From an uncultured SAR86 cluster bacterium (GTDB lineage: Bacteria; Pseudomonadota; Gammaproteobacteria; Magnimaribacterales; Magnimaribacteraceae), in contig CALJGK010000006.1 of assembly GCA_938075195.1 (NCBI GenBank), positions 1-46,381 on the forward strand: DNA of 46,381 nucleotides. The letters run 5' to 3'. The position numbers and the translations under genes are program-made. Under the pieces are notes generated by a model that was not told where the DNA came from, ran no database searches, and saw only the letters and a list, made by a program, of their open reading frames with translations. How positions within the stretch are numbered: position 1 is the stretch's first letter; each line of letters begins with the position of its first letter. Below, one piece after another: positions 1-7,764 of the stretch.

Positions 1-152
<152 letters not shown>

Positions 153-224
153 TTAGAAAACTTAGTATATAGAATGATGAATTTATAGACAGCAACCTTT
201 TTAGAAAGGTAATTCCTTATATTT

Positions 225-353
225 TCATCTGCTTCCAAAGAAAGTTGGATCACTTAGGGCCCAATAAGAACCTAAAAACATAGGCCATACTTCCGTAAAG
301 ATAATTAAAGTGAGCCACCAAGGGATATGAGCTTTTTTACCTAATGGGTTCAT
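225..353 (-). CDS. Possible 42-residue tryptophan-rich membrane micro-protein
   Basis: An ORF of 42 codons with an ATG start and TGA stop lies 14 bases after the sulfatase stop, on the same strand. The peptide starts MNPLGKKAHIPWWLTLIIF and continues with T-E-V-W-P-M-F-L-G-S-Y-W-A-L. It has a basic N-terminus, then one hydrophobic segment at about residues 11-33 with four tryptophans, and a short polar tail. That fits a single-pass inner-membrane micro-protein with its N-terminus in the cytoplasm. Position and composition argue for a real gene, but the ribosome site is weak (A/T-rich, no clear GGAG) and I recognise no family. It could be a chance ORF in the sulfatase trailer. No function is proposed. 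Confidence 0.42.
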   Translation of the reverse strand: MNPLGKKAHIPWWLTLIIFTEVWPMFLGSYWALSDPTFFGSR

Positions 354-367
354 AGTGTATTTAGATC

Positions 368-2026
368 TTAATTGGACCAGTAAATATATTCATCTGCTTC
401 CTCATAATCCTGTCCATCATACTTATCTAGCATTATTGGAACCTCATATGCTGAAGGAAACATAGGATCGCTTTGTTCAGAGTTGAATTTAACTAAGAGT
501 CCTTCAAGCAATCTGGCTTTTTCAGGGTGGCTTTCTATGAGATTATCTTTTTCTTCCTGGTCGACTGAAGTATCAAACAACCAGCGGAAATTTTCCTTTT
601 TGCTAACAATATATTTCCAGTCTTCGTGGAGAACCGATTGATGATTACCAGATCTCCAAAAAAGGGTTTTATGAGGTTGGGTAGTAACTTCTTTGTTTAT
701 GTGAGGGAGTAAATTTACTCCATCTAGGTCAGTCTCAATAGGTAATTTGATTCCTGCCGCTGAGGTAATGGTAGGTAAAATATCAAAGTGATGGACTGCA
801 CTGTCTGAATTTTGTCCTGGATCTATTTCATCAGGCCAGCTAACAATATAAGGAACTCTAATTCCACCTTCAAAAAAACTTATTTTCCAACCTCTGTAGG
901 GCTTATTTATATCATCCAACTCAATATAATTAGCTCCACCATTATCACTGGTAAAAATGATTAAGGTTTTTCCATAAATATCTAAATCCTTCAATTTCTG
1001 TACAACTTTTCCTACGCTTCTATCAAGCGCAGCTATCATTCCTGAATAAACCTGAAGATTATGACCAGACATATGACTCATTTGCTCAACATCGCTTCTT
1101 AAAGCCTGGAGTGGATTATGAATTGCCCAGTGGCTTAAATATAAGAAAAAGGGCCTATTTTTATTATTCTCAATTACCTTTAATGCTTCGTCAGTATAGT
1201 AATCTGTAAGATATTTATCGGGTGCGAATAGATCGCCCCCATTAAAGTTAGCTGAATATTGCCCAATACCCCAAATCATCCTGTCAATCCTAGTATTGAA
1301 CTTAGCATTAACGACATCTGGATGATCCTCCGGTAAATACAGTGGCCCCATCATTTGCAGAGAGTCTTGAAAGCCTTGACTGAGAGGATCCATGCCATAG
1401 GCATTACCAAGATGCCATTTTCCTATATGGCCAGTGTAATATCCTGCATCTCGTAAAAGTTCTGCAACCGTAATTTGTTCGGTGGGCATACCTTGTTCCA
1501 TATAAGGAGGTATGTTCGCTGCTACTTCTCGATCAATCCTTGCTCTTAATTCTGCATCATCCTCGTCCGCCAGCCATTGCATTATTAATCTGCCCGTAGC
1601 AGGAACAGGAGTAAATTCGTATCCAAATCTTGTAGGGTATTTTCCAGTCATTATTGAAGCTCTAGAAGGAGCGCAAGTTGCATTTGCTGCATAACCTCTT
1701 GAAAATAAAATACCGCTTTTTGCTAATGAATCAATATGAGGAGTCTGAAGGGTTCCGTCAGCTGCCCCTCCGTTATGCATGGATATATCGTTGTAACCCA
1801 TATCATCGGCTAAAATTAAGATTATGTTTGGCCTATCATCTTGTGAAGCAACCTCTGGACCTTTAGACCAAGAAGTTGGGATGTTTTCTTGTATAGGCAT
1901 TATGAAATAGGCTATCTTTGGGATGGACCAGATAAGAATATTTACTTTGTATTCCCAGATTAAGAATCCAGAAATTAAAAGTACTGGTAAAAAGTAAGTC
2001 AGCTTTTTACGCATCATAAACTTCAA
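368..2026 (-). CDS. Sulfatase (formylglycine-dependent, membrane-anchored or exported)
   Basis: The protein has 552 residues. It hydrolyses sulfate esters and should act in the periplasm, because residues 9-30 form a signal or anchor helix after M-R-K-K. The core matches the alkaline-phosphatase-fold sulfatases: metal-binding D-D at 74-75, the modification motif C-A-P-S-R at 118-122 (Cys118 would be converted to formylglycine), G-K-W-H-L-G at 202-207, D-N-G-G at 361-364, and a lysine at 381 in G-W-K. The order and spacing fit arylsulfatase / N-acetylgalactosamine-6-sulfatase relatives; the substrate cannot be told. Its start overlaps the end of the DUF2855 gene by 20 bases, so the two are translationally linked. 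ATGs at codons 4 and 5 are alternative starts. No maturation enzyme (formylglycine-generating enzyme or anSME) is in the window, so it must be encoded elsewhere if the protein is active. Confidence 0.93.
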   Translation of the reverse strand: MKFMMRKKLTYFLPVLLISGFLIWEYKVNILIWSIPKIAYFIMPIQENIPTSWSKGPEVASQDDRPNIILILADDMGYNDISMHNGGAADGTLQTPHIDSLAKSGILFSRGYAANATCAPSRASIMTGKYPTRFGYEFTPVPATGRLIMQWLADEDDAELRARIDREVAANIPPYMEQGMPTEQITVAELLRDAGYYTGHIGKWHLGNAYGMDPLSQGFQDSLQMMGPLYLPEDHPDVVNAKFNTRIDRMIWGIGQYSANFNGGDLFAPDKYLTDYYTDEALKVIENNKNRPFFLYLSHWAIHNPLQALRSDVEQMSHMSGHNLQVYSGMIAALDRSVGKVVQKLKDLDIYGKTLIIFTSDNGGANYIELDDINKPYRGWKISFFEGGIRVPYIVSWPDEIDPGQNSDSAVHHFDILPTITSAAGIKLPIETDLDGVNLLPHINKEVTTQPHKTLFWRSGNHQSVLHEDWKYIVSKKENFRWLFDTSVDQEEKDNLIESHPEKARLLEGLLVKFNSEQSDPMFPSAYEVPIMLDKYDGQDYEEADEYIYWSN

Positions 2027-3113
2027 CTATGATTCCCTCATTAGGGTTAATATTTCCTGCAACCACTTCTTTGTAGGTTTCAGAAAAATTATCTAATCCC
2101 TTAATCTTTTTGATTTGCATCCAATCATTACTTTGTTCTGCTCGATCAGACATAAATGCATTCGTTTTTTCTGCATAGCCTTCCTGGCCCCAATCTCCTA
2201 TTCGCTTTTGTATGTGGGCGGGTGCAAAAAAGAATTCTGTTCTATCTTGTAACTCAGCTTGGGCAAGTGCTTCATCCACCGATCCACCCTTATCCCAATG
2301 TGTCATACCTACAGTTAGACACTTCAGTAAATCTCCTTTCAATTTATTTTGGACTGCAGATAAAACTTCTTGGTTACCCGACATATCAACCATTACTGAA
2401 GGAGCATTATTTATGCTACCTAAATCATCATAGGATATTACTTGGTCATAACATCCTAGGCTTTCGACAAATTGAATGTTGCTGCTTGATGTTAACCCAA
2501 TAATTTTTGGTGAATCATCAGTTTCAGCTAAACCTTGAGCAAGACCTATGGCTGTTTTACTTGAAGCACTGACTATAAGAACCTGAGATGCACCATCATA
2601 AGATTGCTCTTTTAGAGCATCACATAAACAAAATGCAGTGATATGAAGAGGGAACAGTAATGCCCTTATATCATCCATGGATTGATCGTAGCCTGTTTCA
2701 GCATTTAGCCTTACATAGTTGTTGTAGACAGGCGGTAATTCTTTACGGTGCTTTTTGCCATCACTAAAAGACGCAGGAGAAACTTTTATAGGATTAACAA
2801 TTAAAAAGTTAGCAGGGGGAAAATAACCAAATATTCTTTCACCATGCTCTATTTCAGGATTATTCGACATTATGACTTCAGCAAAACCCCAGACCGGTAT
2901 ACAGCCCCATGTGTTTTCAGGGTTATTGATAGCTGGAAAAAAATTCCAATAACCTATGCTATCGCCCGCAACTCCATAAGTTACATTGTTGGCAGTAAAT
3001 GAAAATTTCTCTACTTGCAGAAGGACTTCACCATCCTGAATATCTTCTCCTAGTTGCTCCAAGACAATTCGTGACTGATGAAGATCAGATTTTAAGCTTT
3101 GTAATTGTTTCAT
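2007..3113 (-). CDS. DUF2855 family protein, MDR-like oxidoreductase of unknown substrate
   Basis: The 368-residue protein resembles the DUF2855 family, distant relatives of the medium-chain dehydrogenase/reductases. Residues about 1-140 form a GroES-like part containing a W-G-C-I-P-V-W-G-F-A-E stretch (69-79). A nucleotide-fold region follows, with S-A-S-S-K-T-A-I-G at 182-190 in place of the usual glycine-rich loop. I see no zinc-ligand set, so a zinc-independent enzyme is likely if it is an enzyme at all. It sits between a small membrane-protein gene (8-base gap) and the sulfatase (20-base overlap). The reaction of this family is not established to my knowledge; a reductase acting on an activated ketone or enoyl compound is inference from the fold only. 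Confidence 0.72.
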   Translation of the reverse strand: MKQLQSLKSDLHQSRIVLEQLGEDIQDGEVLLQVEKFSFTANNVTYGVAGDSIGYWNFFPAINNPENTWGCIPVWGFAEVIMSNNPEIEHGERIFGYFPPANFLIVNPIKVSPASFSDGKKHRKELPPVYNNYVRLNAETGYDQSMDDIRALLFPLHITAFCLCDALKEQSYDGASQVLIVSASSKTAIGLAQGLAETDDSPKIIGLTSSSNIQFVESLGCYDQVISYDDLGSINNAPSVMVDMSGNQEVLSAVQNKLKGDLLKCLTVGMTHWDKGGSVDEALAQAELQDRTEFFFAPAHIQKRIGDWGQEGYAEKTNAFMSDRAEQSNDWMQIKKIKGLDNFSETYKEVVAGNINPNEGIIVEVYDA

Positions 3114-3121
3114 AATTTATC

Positions 3122-3592
3122 CTACTTTTTTTCTCTTAATGAAAGTATTAAAAAAATCACCAACAGAATGGTGACATAGGGAGCGCCTTCAACTCCTGGT
3201 GTATTGCCGGTTGAATAAATACCAGTGTCTACTGTTGCTCTACCTATGAGTGGGTATAAGAAAAGCCTTCCCGACCATTCAATTAACCAAAATACGAACA
3301 TCAAAGGTATTAAAGATTTATATCTAAGAATAACTATCCAACAAACTCCGCAGAAAATCAGCTGAGCAAAGCCCCATAAAGAAAAGAACATATACATAAG
3401 TGGCATGGGATTTGGATCACCAGTTAAAACAACCAAATTTGCTATATCGTGCATGCCAATTTTTTCGAAGAGCATATGGATGATAGATCTCCAAGTCATC
3501 AGGCAGACGAAGGCAATAAAAAACCATAAAGAAATCTTATTGCCTCGATAGACGTTATCCGCAGGGGAGGGCAGCAAATTAAAATTAAACAT
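3122..3592 (-). CDS. Small multi-pass membrane protein, unknown
   Basis: This 156-residue hydrophobic protein has four likely membrane helices: about 20-45, 66-88, 90-112 and 138-153. Aromatic residues, especially tryptophan, are frequent (S-L-W-F-F, M-T-W-R-S, F-W-L-I-E-W-S-G-R). A loop containing G-D-P-N-P-M-P lies between helices 1 and 2, and the C-terminus is basic. I do not recognise the family. It is packed between the nitronate-monooxygenase-like gene (2-base gap) and the DUF2855 gene (8-base gap), so it is almost certainly co-transcribed with both. It might serve substrate passage or anchor a membrane step of the pathway, but nothing in the sequence shows this. Confidence 0.7.
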   Translation of the reverse strand: MFNFNLLPSPADNVYRGNKISLWFFIAFVCLMTWRSIIHMLFEKIGMHDIANLVVLTGDPNPMPLMYMFFSLWGFAQLIFCGVCWIVILRYKSLIPLMFVFWLIEWSGRLFLYPLIGRATVDTGIYSTGNTPGVEGAPYVTILLVIFLILSLREKK

Positions 3593-3594
3593 TT

Positions 3595-4518
3595 TTACAG
3601 ACTCAATGCTCCTAGTTTAGAACATGTCTCATTAAACTCTTTTATAGTATCTTGGATAATTTCTTCAGCAGATTTTACGCCATCAATTAATCCTACAGAT
3701 TGACCCGACAGGGCAGGTGCTGCATTCATGTCTCCCCCAAAGTAGAGATCCTGTATTTTACCCATTGCTGACATGTCCATTTCTCCTGCTTCTAAAATGT
3801 CTTTAGTGAAGTCTGTTCTTAAGGCTCTTATGACAGGCTTAGAGGTTTTATTCAAAATCCATGTTCCATTTATTGAAGATTCAAATATCTGATTCTTAAA
3901 GTTTTCGTGCACCGGACTTTCTTTACTAGATACAAATCGAGTTCCCATTTGTATTCCTTCTGCTCCAACAGCAAAGGCTGCTGCCATGCCTGCACCATCT
4001 GCTATACCTCCAGCAGCAATAATCGGAAGATCAATTTCTTTTCTTATAGCTTGTATCAGAACAAATAATCCCACTTCTTCAGGACTTTTGAAGCCGCCAC
4101 CTTCTGTGCCTTCTACGACTAATCCGTCAACGCCGCAGTTTGCTGCTTTTAGAGCACCTTCAACACTTGGAACAGCGTGATATACGGTTATGCCTGCATA
4201 TTTAAGGATATCAATGTACTTTGAGGGGTCTCCTGCAGAAGTGGTTACAAACTTCACACCATGCTGCACACAAAATTCAACCATACTTTCATCTCTCAAG
4301 AAGAGGAGGGGCAGGTTTACTCCAAATGGCTGATCTGTTAATTCAGACATCTTTTCTATCTCTGCTTTACAGTTATCGACTTCTCCAGAAGAAGTTTCAA
4401 TAACACCAAAGCCACCTGCATTACAAACAGCAGAAGCCAGCTGACTCCTTGCTATCCATCCCATTGGCGCTTGAATTATTGGATATTTTGATCCCGTATG
4501 TTCCGTTACTCTGTTCAT
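3595..4518 (-). CDS. Nitronate monooxygenase-like FMN protein lacking the usual catalytic His
   Basis: The 307-residue protein is a TIM-barrel flavoprotein of the 2-nitropropane dioxygenase / FabK superfamily. It shows P-I-I-Q-A-P-M-G at 13-20, N-A-G-G-F-G at 33-38, and the phosphate-binding I-A-A-G-G-I-A-D-G (167-175) and Q-M-G-T-R-F (190-195) near the C-terminal side. The family normally has Q-G-x-E-A-G-G-H, where the histidine acts in catalysis. Here the segment reads E-G-T-E-G-G-G-F at 136-143, so Phe143 stands in the His position. FMN binding seems intact, but classic nitronate oxidation may not be its reaction. Its ATG overlaps the dehalogenase stop by one base. It could be a reductase or oxidase of an unrelated substrate. 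Confidence 0.85.
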   Translation of the reverse strand: MNRVTEHTGSKYPIIQAPMGWIARSQLASAVCNAGGFGVIETSSGEVDNCKAEIEKMSELTDQPFGVNLPLLFLRDESMVEFCVQHGVKFVTTSAGDPSKYIDILKYAGITVYHAVPSVEGALKAANCGVDGLVVEGTEGGGFKSPEEVGLFVLIQAIRKEIDLPIIAAGGIADGAGMAAAFAVGAEGIQMGTRFVSSKESPVHENFKNQIFESSINGTWILNKTSKPVIRALRTDFTKDILEAGEMDMSAMGKIQDLYFGGDMNAAPALSGQSVGLIDGVKSAEEIIQDTIKEFNETCSKLGALSL

Positions 4519-5582
4519 TAGTTCTCCTTAATAAAGTTGATTAATAGGTCTGATAATTCTTTAGGTCTTGTCCATTGATAGAAGTGGCCACCTCCAATAT
4601 GAGGAGCACTCTTTGCATTTGGGCACATCGCTAGTACATCTTTTTCAATTGCATTTGTTACTGGGTCATCTCCCGCAAAGACACTAAGAAAAGGTTTATC
4701 CCAAGTAGAGAAAAACTCTCTTGCTTTTCTTTGTTCTTCTAAAGATTGATCAGGCAGTGTAGGCACATGACTCGGCATTGCTCTTGGTCCCATCTTATAA
4801 CTTGGATCTGGAAACGGAGCTTCAAAAGCTTTCGCAATATACGATTTAAAAGGAGATGCACTATATTTTCCTAGTAGTATAAAAATATAATTTAAAACTA
4901 CAGAGACAATAGATCTCTTATCCATTTGCATAGATTGAATAAAACCTATGGGTAAGTCTTCAGTATCCCAACAAAATTTCTGCCAGTACATGAACTTCAA
5001 GCTAGGATGAGTTTTTCCGCTATCCATTTGACTGACTTGTTTCGCCATCGACATTGGATGAAGTTTTACATTACTTTCTCTAAAGGCCTTTACTTCTTCA
5101 ATAACCTCATCAGGCACCTCAGGATTATAAGGAAGCCCTGTGTTTCCCATCGAAACTTTTGAGAATCTATCAGATTCCCTAGCCACTATTCTCAATCCGA
5201 TTAAACCACCCCAGTCTTGTCCAAAGTAGGTTATGTTTTGAAAATCATTGGCATTAAGCCAATCAACCATCCAATCCACTTGATTCTGATAGCTATAGTT
5301 TTCTCTTGAAGCAGGCTTGTCAGATTTTCCATAACCAGGTAAATCTGGAGCGATGACTCTTATCCCTGCTTCCGTTAAGAAAGGTATCATCTTTGAATAA
5401 AGGTAACACCACACTGGTTGGCCATGCATTGCTAGCAAAATAGGTCCATCTCTAGGCCCTTCATCTATATGATGTATTCGTAAATCTGAACCATCTTTAG
5501 TTTGGATATTAGTATAATGTGGTTTGTAAGGAAAATCAGTTATCCCATCGAATCTCTCATCTGGTGTTCTTAATATCTTCAT
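4518..5582 (-). CDS. Haloalkane dehalogenase-like alpha/beta hydrolase (DhlA/HLD-I type)
   Basis: Members cut carbon-halogen bonds to give an alcohol and halide. The N-terminus M-K-I-L-R-T-P-D-E-R-F matches the start of Xanthobacter DhlA relatives, which is why I place the start at 5582 (354 residues) and not at the TTG 33 bases upstream, inside the GST gene. Visible parts: oxyanion region H-G-Q-P-V-W (53-58), nucleophile elbow G-Q-D-W-G-G (121-126, Asp123 with halide-binding Trp124), a probable second halide Trp at 200 (M-Y-W-Q-K-F), the A-P-F-P-D cap motif (255-259), acid Asp305 or 306, and His333 in G-G-G-H-F. The cap region is longer than I expect for HLD-I enzymes. The start lies 2 bases after the GST gene stop. 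An epoxide-hydrolase-like relative is the main alternative; the two-Trp halide site favours dehalogenase. Confidence 0.85.
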   Translation of the reverse strand: MKILRTPDERFDGITDFPYKPHYTNIQTKDGSDLRIHHIDEGPRDGPILLAMHGQPVWCYLYSKMIPFLTEAGIRVIAPDLPGYGKSDKPASRENYSYQNQVDWMVDWLNANDFQNITYFGQDWGGLIGLRIVARESDRFSKVSMGNTGLPYNPEVPDEVIEEVKAFRESNVKLHPMSMAKQVSQMDSGKTHPSLKFMYWQKFCWDTEDLPIGFIQSMQMDKRSIVSVVLNYIFILLGKYSASPFKSYIAKAFEAPFPDPSYKMGPRAMPSHVPTLPDQSLEEQRKAREFFSTWDKPFLSVFAGDDPVTNAIEKDVLAMCPNAKSAPHIGGGHFYQWTRPKELSDLLINFIKEN

Positions 5583-5584
5583 AT

Positions 5585-6649
5585 TTATTTTTTCTTGATC
5601 AATAATTTTTCGCAACCTGTTCCCTCAAATAGATCCAGCAATCTTTTTTGATCTAGCTCTGATAAAGCATAAAATTCTTGATTGATCCACTGGAGACACT
5701 TTCCTTGATAATTAAAGGTTTTTTGACTCCAAGTCGATCCATCTATTTCAGTTTCCCATGTTTCATCGCCATTTTTTAATGCTTCGCTATTTGCTAAAAG
5801 TGCGGGCACATAAACATGTCCTATTTCTTTCAAAAGAGATTTCATGCTCCCAGGCAGAGATTCAAAATTTTCCCAAGTACTTTTATCGGGATTTATTCCT
5901 GATAGATCTTCCATGCTATTTATCCACGCTACAGTCCTTAGAGATTCTTCATGTGCGATTGCTCTAGATGTAGGGTCAAGTCCTATTAATTGGGTAAGTT
6001 GGCCATAAATAGCAAAGTCCGCAGAACTTGGCCTTTGTCCGAATAGAAAAGGTAGATTACTAAGATGGATCTGCATTATTCCAAGAAAACGCTTGTAACT
6101 ATTTTCAATAATTGGAGCAGTAATATCATTTGATCCAACCACCCATAACCTTTCGATTTGTCTTGAACCGATACCTTCTTTAAATAGCTTCCAAACATCT
6201 TCTTGCAGATCAACTTTATGATTCAAAGGTAAAATAGATGAAGCATTATCAGCATCTTCTTCGAAGTGCCATCTGTAATGAAACATATATTTAGTGACCC
6301 ACTCATCTCCAAAATCTTCCAGTAGATAATTTAAGAAACAAAGAGCGGGATCTTCTGGTACTACGCTTCTTCCTTCAAATTCTTTCTCAAGCCTTCTGAT
6401 AATAGGCGTTGAGTCAGTGACTGTCTTAATTTCGCCTTGATCATCTCTCATAAGGAAGGTTGGAAGTAGAACAGGCTTAGGGGGTTCAATGCCAAGCTCT
6501 GCAAATGCACCACCACTGTCTAAAAGTTCTCCAGGGTTCCCCCAGATAATTTCATAAGGAATGTGTCTATATCTTAATAGAGCAATCATTTTTCTTGTGT
6601 AAGGTGAGGGAGGGGCGCCTATAAGGGTAATTTTTTCTTTAGATAACAT
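5585..6649 (-). CDS. Glutathione S-transferase family protein with long C-terminus
   Basis: The 354-residue protein opens with a thioredoxin-fold GST N-domain: I-T-L-I-G-A-P-P-S-P-Y-T-R-K at 7-20 carries the usual S-P-Y/F-x-R/K-K start of helix 1. A V-L-L-P-T-F turn near 60 fits the cis-proline site, and T-D-S-T-P-I-I near 77-83 fits the gamma-Glu-binding S/D-S motif. A helical GST C-domain follows, with S-S-A-D-F-A-I-Y-G (about 208-216) as the N-capping box. The protein is about 120 residues longer than ordinary GSTs, with an extra C-terminal domain I do not recognise. It sits directly between DUF1330 (start and stop adjoin) and the dehalogenase. Glutathione-dependent dehalogenation or conjugation would fit the setting, but that is inference. 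Confidence 0.8.
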   Translation of the reverse strand: MLSKEKITLIGAPPSPYTRKMIALLRYRHIPYEIIWGNPGELLDSGGAFAELGIEPPKPVLLPTFLMRDDQGEIKTVTDSTPIIRRLEKEFEGRSVVPEDPALCFLNYLLEDFGDEWVTKYMFHYRWHFEEDADNASSILPLNHKVDLQEDVWKLFKEGIGSRQIERLWVVGSNDITAPIIENSYKRFLGIMQIHLSNLPFLFGQRPSSADFAIYGQLTQLIGLDPTSRAIAHEESLRTVAWINSMEDLSGINPDKSTWENFESLPGSMKSLLKEIGHVYVPALLANSEALKNGDETWETEIDGSTWSQKTFNYQGKCLQWINQEFYALSELDQKRLLDLFEGTGCEKLLIKKK

Positions 6650-7075
6650 TTAAGAATTTTTATATATATCTTCAACAGAAGTTTCTATATTCAATTGACC
6701 TTCCAAACCAGCAACTCTGTGTTGAGCACTCTCTATGTAACTAGGGTCCATGATCATTTCTAACATCGCTTTTCTGGAAGGGTACATGGCTATGGCAACT
6801 TTATCCCAGAGATCTTCTACTTCACCCAACATTAATCGATCTACATTACCTCCAAATATAGGTTTTCCTCCTACTTTAGCTAAGTGTCCTGTAACTTCTT
6901 CACCATAAATGGCATATGCCTCTTCACCGGTTAGGTCTGTTTCTCTCTTATCTGGATATTGAGCCTTATCCTTAAATTTAAGCAGATTTACCATAAAAAT
7001 TGGTTTATCTTCTGATTGCTCATTAAACTCTTTTAACTGTGCTTCATTAGGCATTACAGCATTTTTTACTTCCAT
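6650..7075 (-). CDS. DUF1330 family small protein, first gene of the minus-strand run
   Basis: The 141-residue protein looks like DUF1330, a ferredoxin-like alpha/beta barrel related to antibiotic-biosynthesis monooxygenases (ABM fold). Typical pieces are P-I-F-M-V-N-L-L-K-F-K at 25-35, the A-Y-A-I-Y-G-E-E-V region (53-61), G-G-K-P-I-F-G-G (69-76), and W-D-K-V-A-I-A-M-Y-P-S-R (89-100). The family has no agreed function and usually forms dimers that bind or modify small hydrophobic molecules. The ribosome site GGGAG lies about 10 bases before the ATG. It is the promoter-proximal gene, read from the promoter at 7104-7132 and divergent from the TetR gene. Confidence 0.82.
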   Translation of the reverse strand: MEVKNAVMPNEAQLKEFNEQSEDKPIFMVNLLKFKDKAQYPDKRETDLTGEEAYAIYGEEVTGHLAKVGGKPIFGGNVDRLMLGEVEDLWDKVAIAMYPSRKAMLEMIMDPSYIESAQHRVAGLEGQLNIETSVEDIYKNS

Positions 7076-7096
7076 AATAAGTTCTCCCTTTTTTAA

Positions 7097-7126
7097 TTGA
7101 CATATAGTATGCCAGTAGTTTATCTT
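7097..7126 (+). promoter_or_regulatory. Promoter for the TetR gene, giving a leaderless transcript
   Basis: A perfect -35 box TTGACA (7097-7102) is followed after 18 bases by TATCTT (7121-7126), a 4/6 match to the -10 consensus. Transcription would start at about 7133, which is the ATG of the TetR gene, so the mRNA would have no leader and no ribosome site. It overlaps the opposing promoter almost completely. Confidence 0.6.
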
Positions 7127-7132
7127 TGTCTA
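7104..7132 (-). promoter_or_regulatory. Promoter for the DUF1330-to-nitronate-monooxygenase operon
   Basis: On the minus strand, TAGACA (7132-7127, 5/6 match to -35) is followed after exactly 17 bases by TACTAT (7109-7104, 4/6 match to -10). Transcription would start near 7097, about 20 bases before the DUF1330 ATG, leaving room for the GGGAG ribosome site. It shares its DNA with the TetR promoter facing the other way. Confidence 0.55.
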
Positions 7133-7738
7133 ATGCAAAATCCTCAGCAAATAAAAAAATTAGATCAAGATGGAAGAAGGCTCAGAAGTCTTACAAGCCA
7201 AAATATTATTGTGGATGCCATGATGAATCTTATTCAATCAGGGATACTTGAACCGACAGCTCAGCAAGTAGCAGATGAAGCAAGTCTAGGTATTAGAACT
7301 GTATTTAGACAAGCTCAAGACAAGGAGACTCTCTTTTCAAAAATGGATGAGAAAGTTAGAGCCACTTACGAAAAAAAAATTAAGAATACTAAGTCCACAG
7401 GAAATATTGCAAAAAGAATAAAAGACCTTATCGAACTCGAGGCTGATATCTTTGATGCAAACTTACAATTTTATAGGGCCACCGTGGCAAATAAATGGAA
7501 ATATAGACTTCTACAGAAAAATTACGAACGAAACCAAAAACATATGAAGGGTCTTTTGTATAAATGGCTTCCAGAGATAAATGACCTAAAAGAAAATATT
7601 CAAATTCTCTTAACATCTATGAACTCTGCTGGGTACTGGGTAGAGCTGAGAGAAAATCAAATGCTTTCCAGGCAGGAAGCAATGGAACTCAAAATTAGTA
7701 TTTTTGAAGAAATACTTCTTGGAAAAAAGTTTAATTAG
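7133..7738 (+). CDS. TetR/AcrR family transcriptional regulator
   Basis: The 201-residue protein has the N-terminal TetR helix-turn-helix: I-V-D-A-M-M-N-L-I at 26-34, then T-A-Q-Q-V-A-D-E-A (42-50) and S-L-G-I-R-T-V-F-R-Q as the recognition helix (51-60). A divergent all-helical ligand domain follows. The recognition helix reads T-V-F-R where Y-x-H/Y-F is common. I choose the ATG at 7133 because the only longer in-frame starts (TTG 7097, ATG 7109) lie inside a good promoter. The gene is divergent from the DUF1330-led operon and in line with the MDR reductase, so it most likely controls one or both. No clean palindromic operator is seen between them; the overlapping promoters themselves may be the target. 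Confidence 0.85.
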   Translation: MQNPQQIKKLDQDGRRLRSLTSQNIIVDAMMNLIQSGILEPTAQQVADEASLGIRTVFRQAQDKETLFSKMDEKVRATYEKKIKNTKSTGNIAKRIKDLIELEADIFDANLQFYRATVANKWKYRLLQKNYERNQKHMKGLLYKWLPEINDLKENIQILLTSMNSAGYWVELRENQMLSRQEAMELKISIFEEILLGKKFN

Positions 7739-7764
7739 TAATGAATTTGATATAAGTTTAATCA

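Noticed and set aside
5583-5615. Longer dehalogenase start at a TTG inside the GST gene
   Set aside because: The added 11 residues have no family match, and the ATG at 5582 aligns with the known N-terminus.
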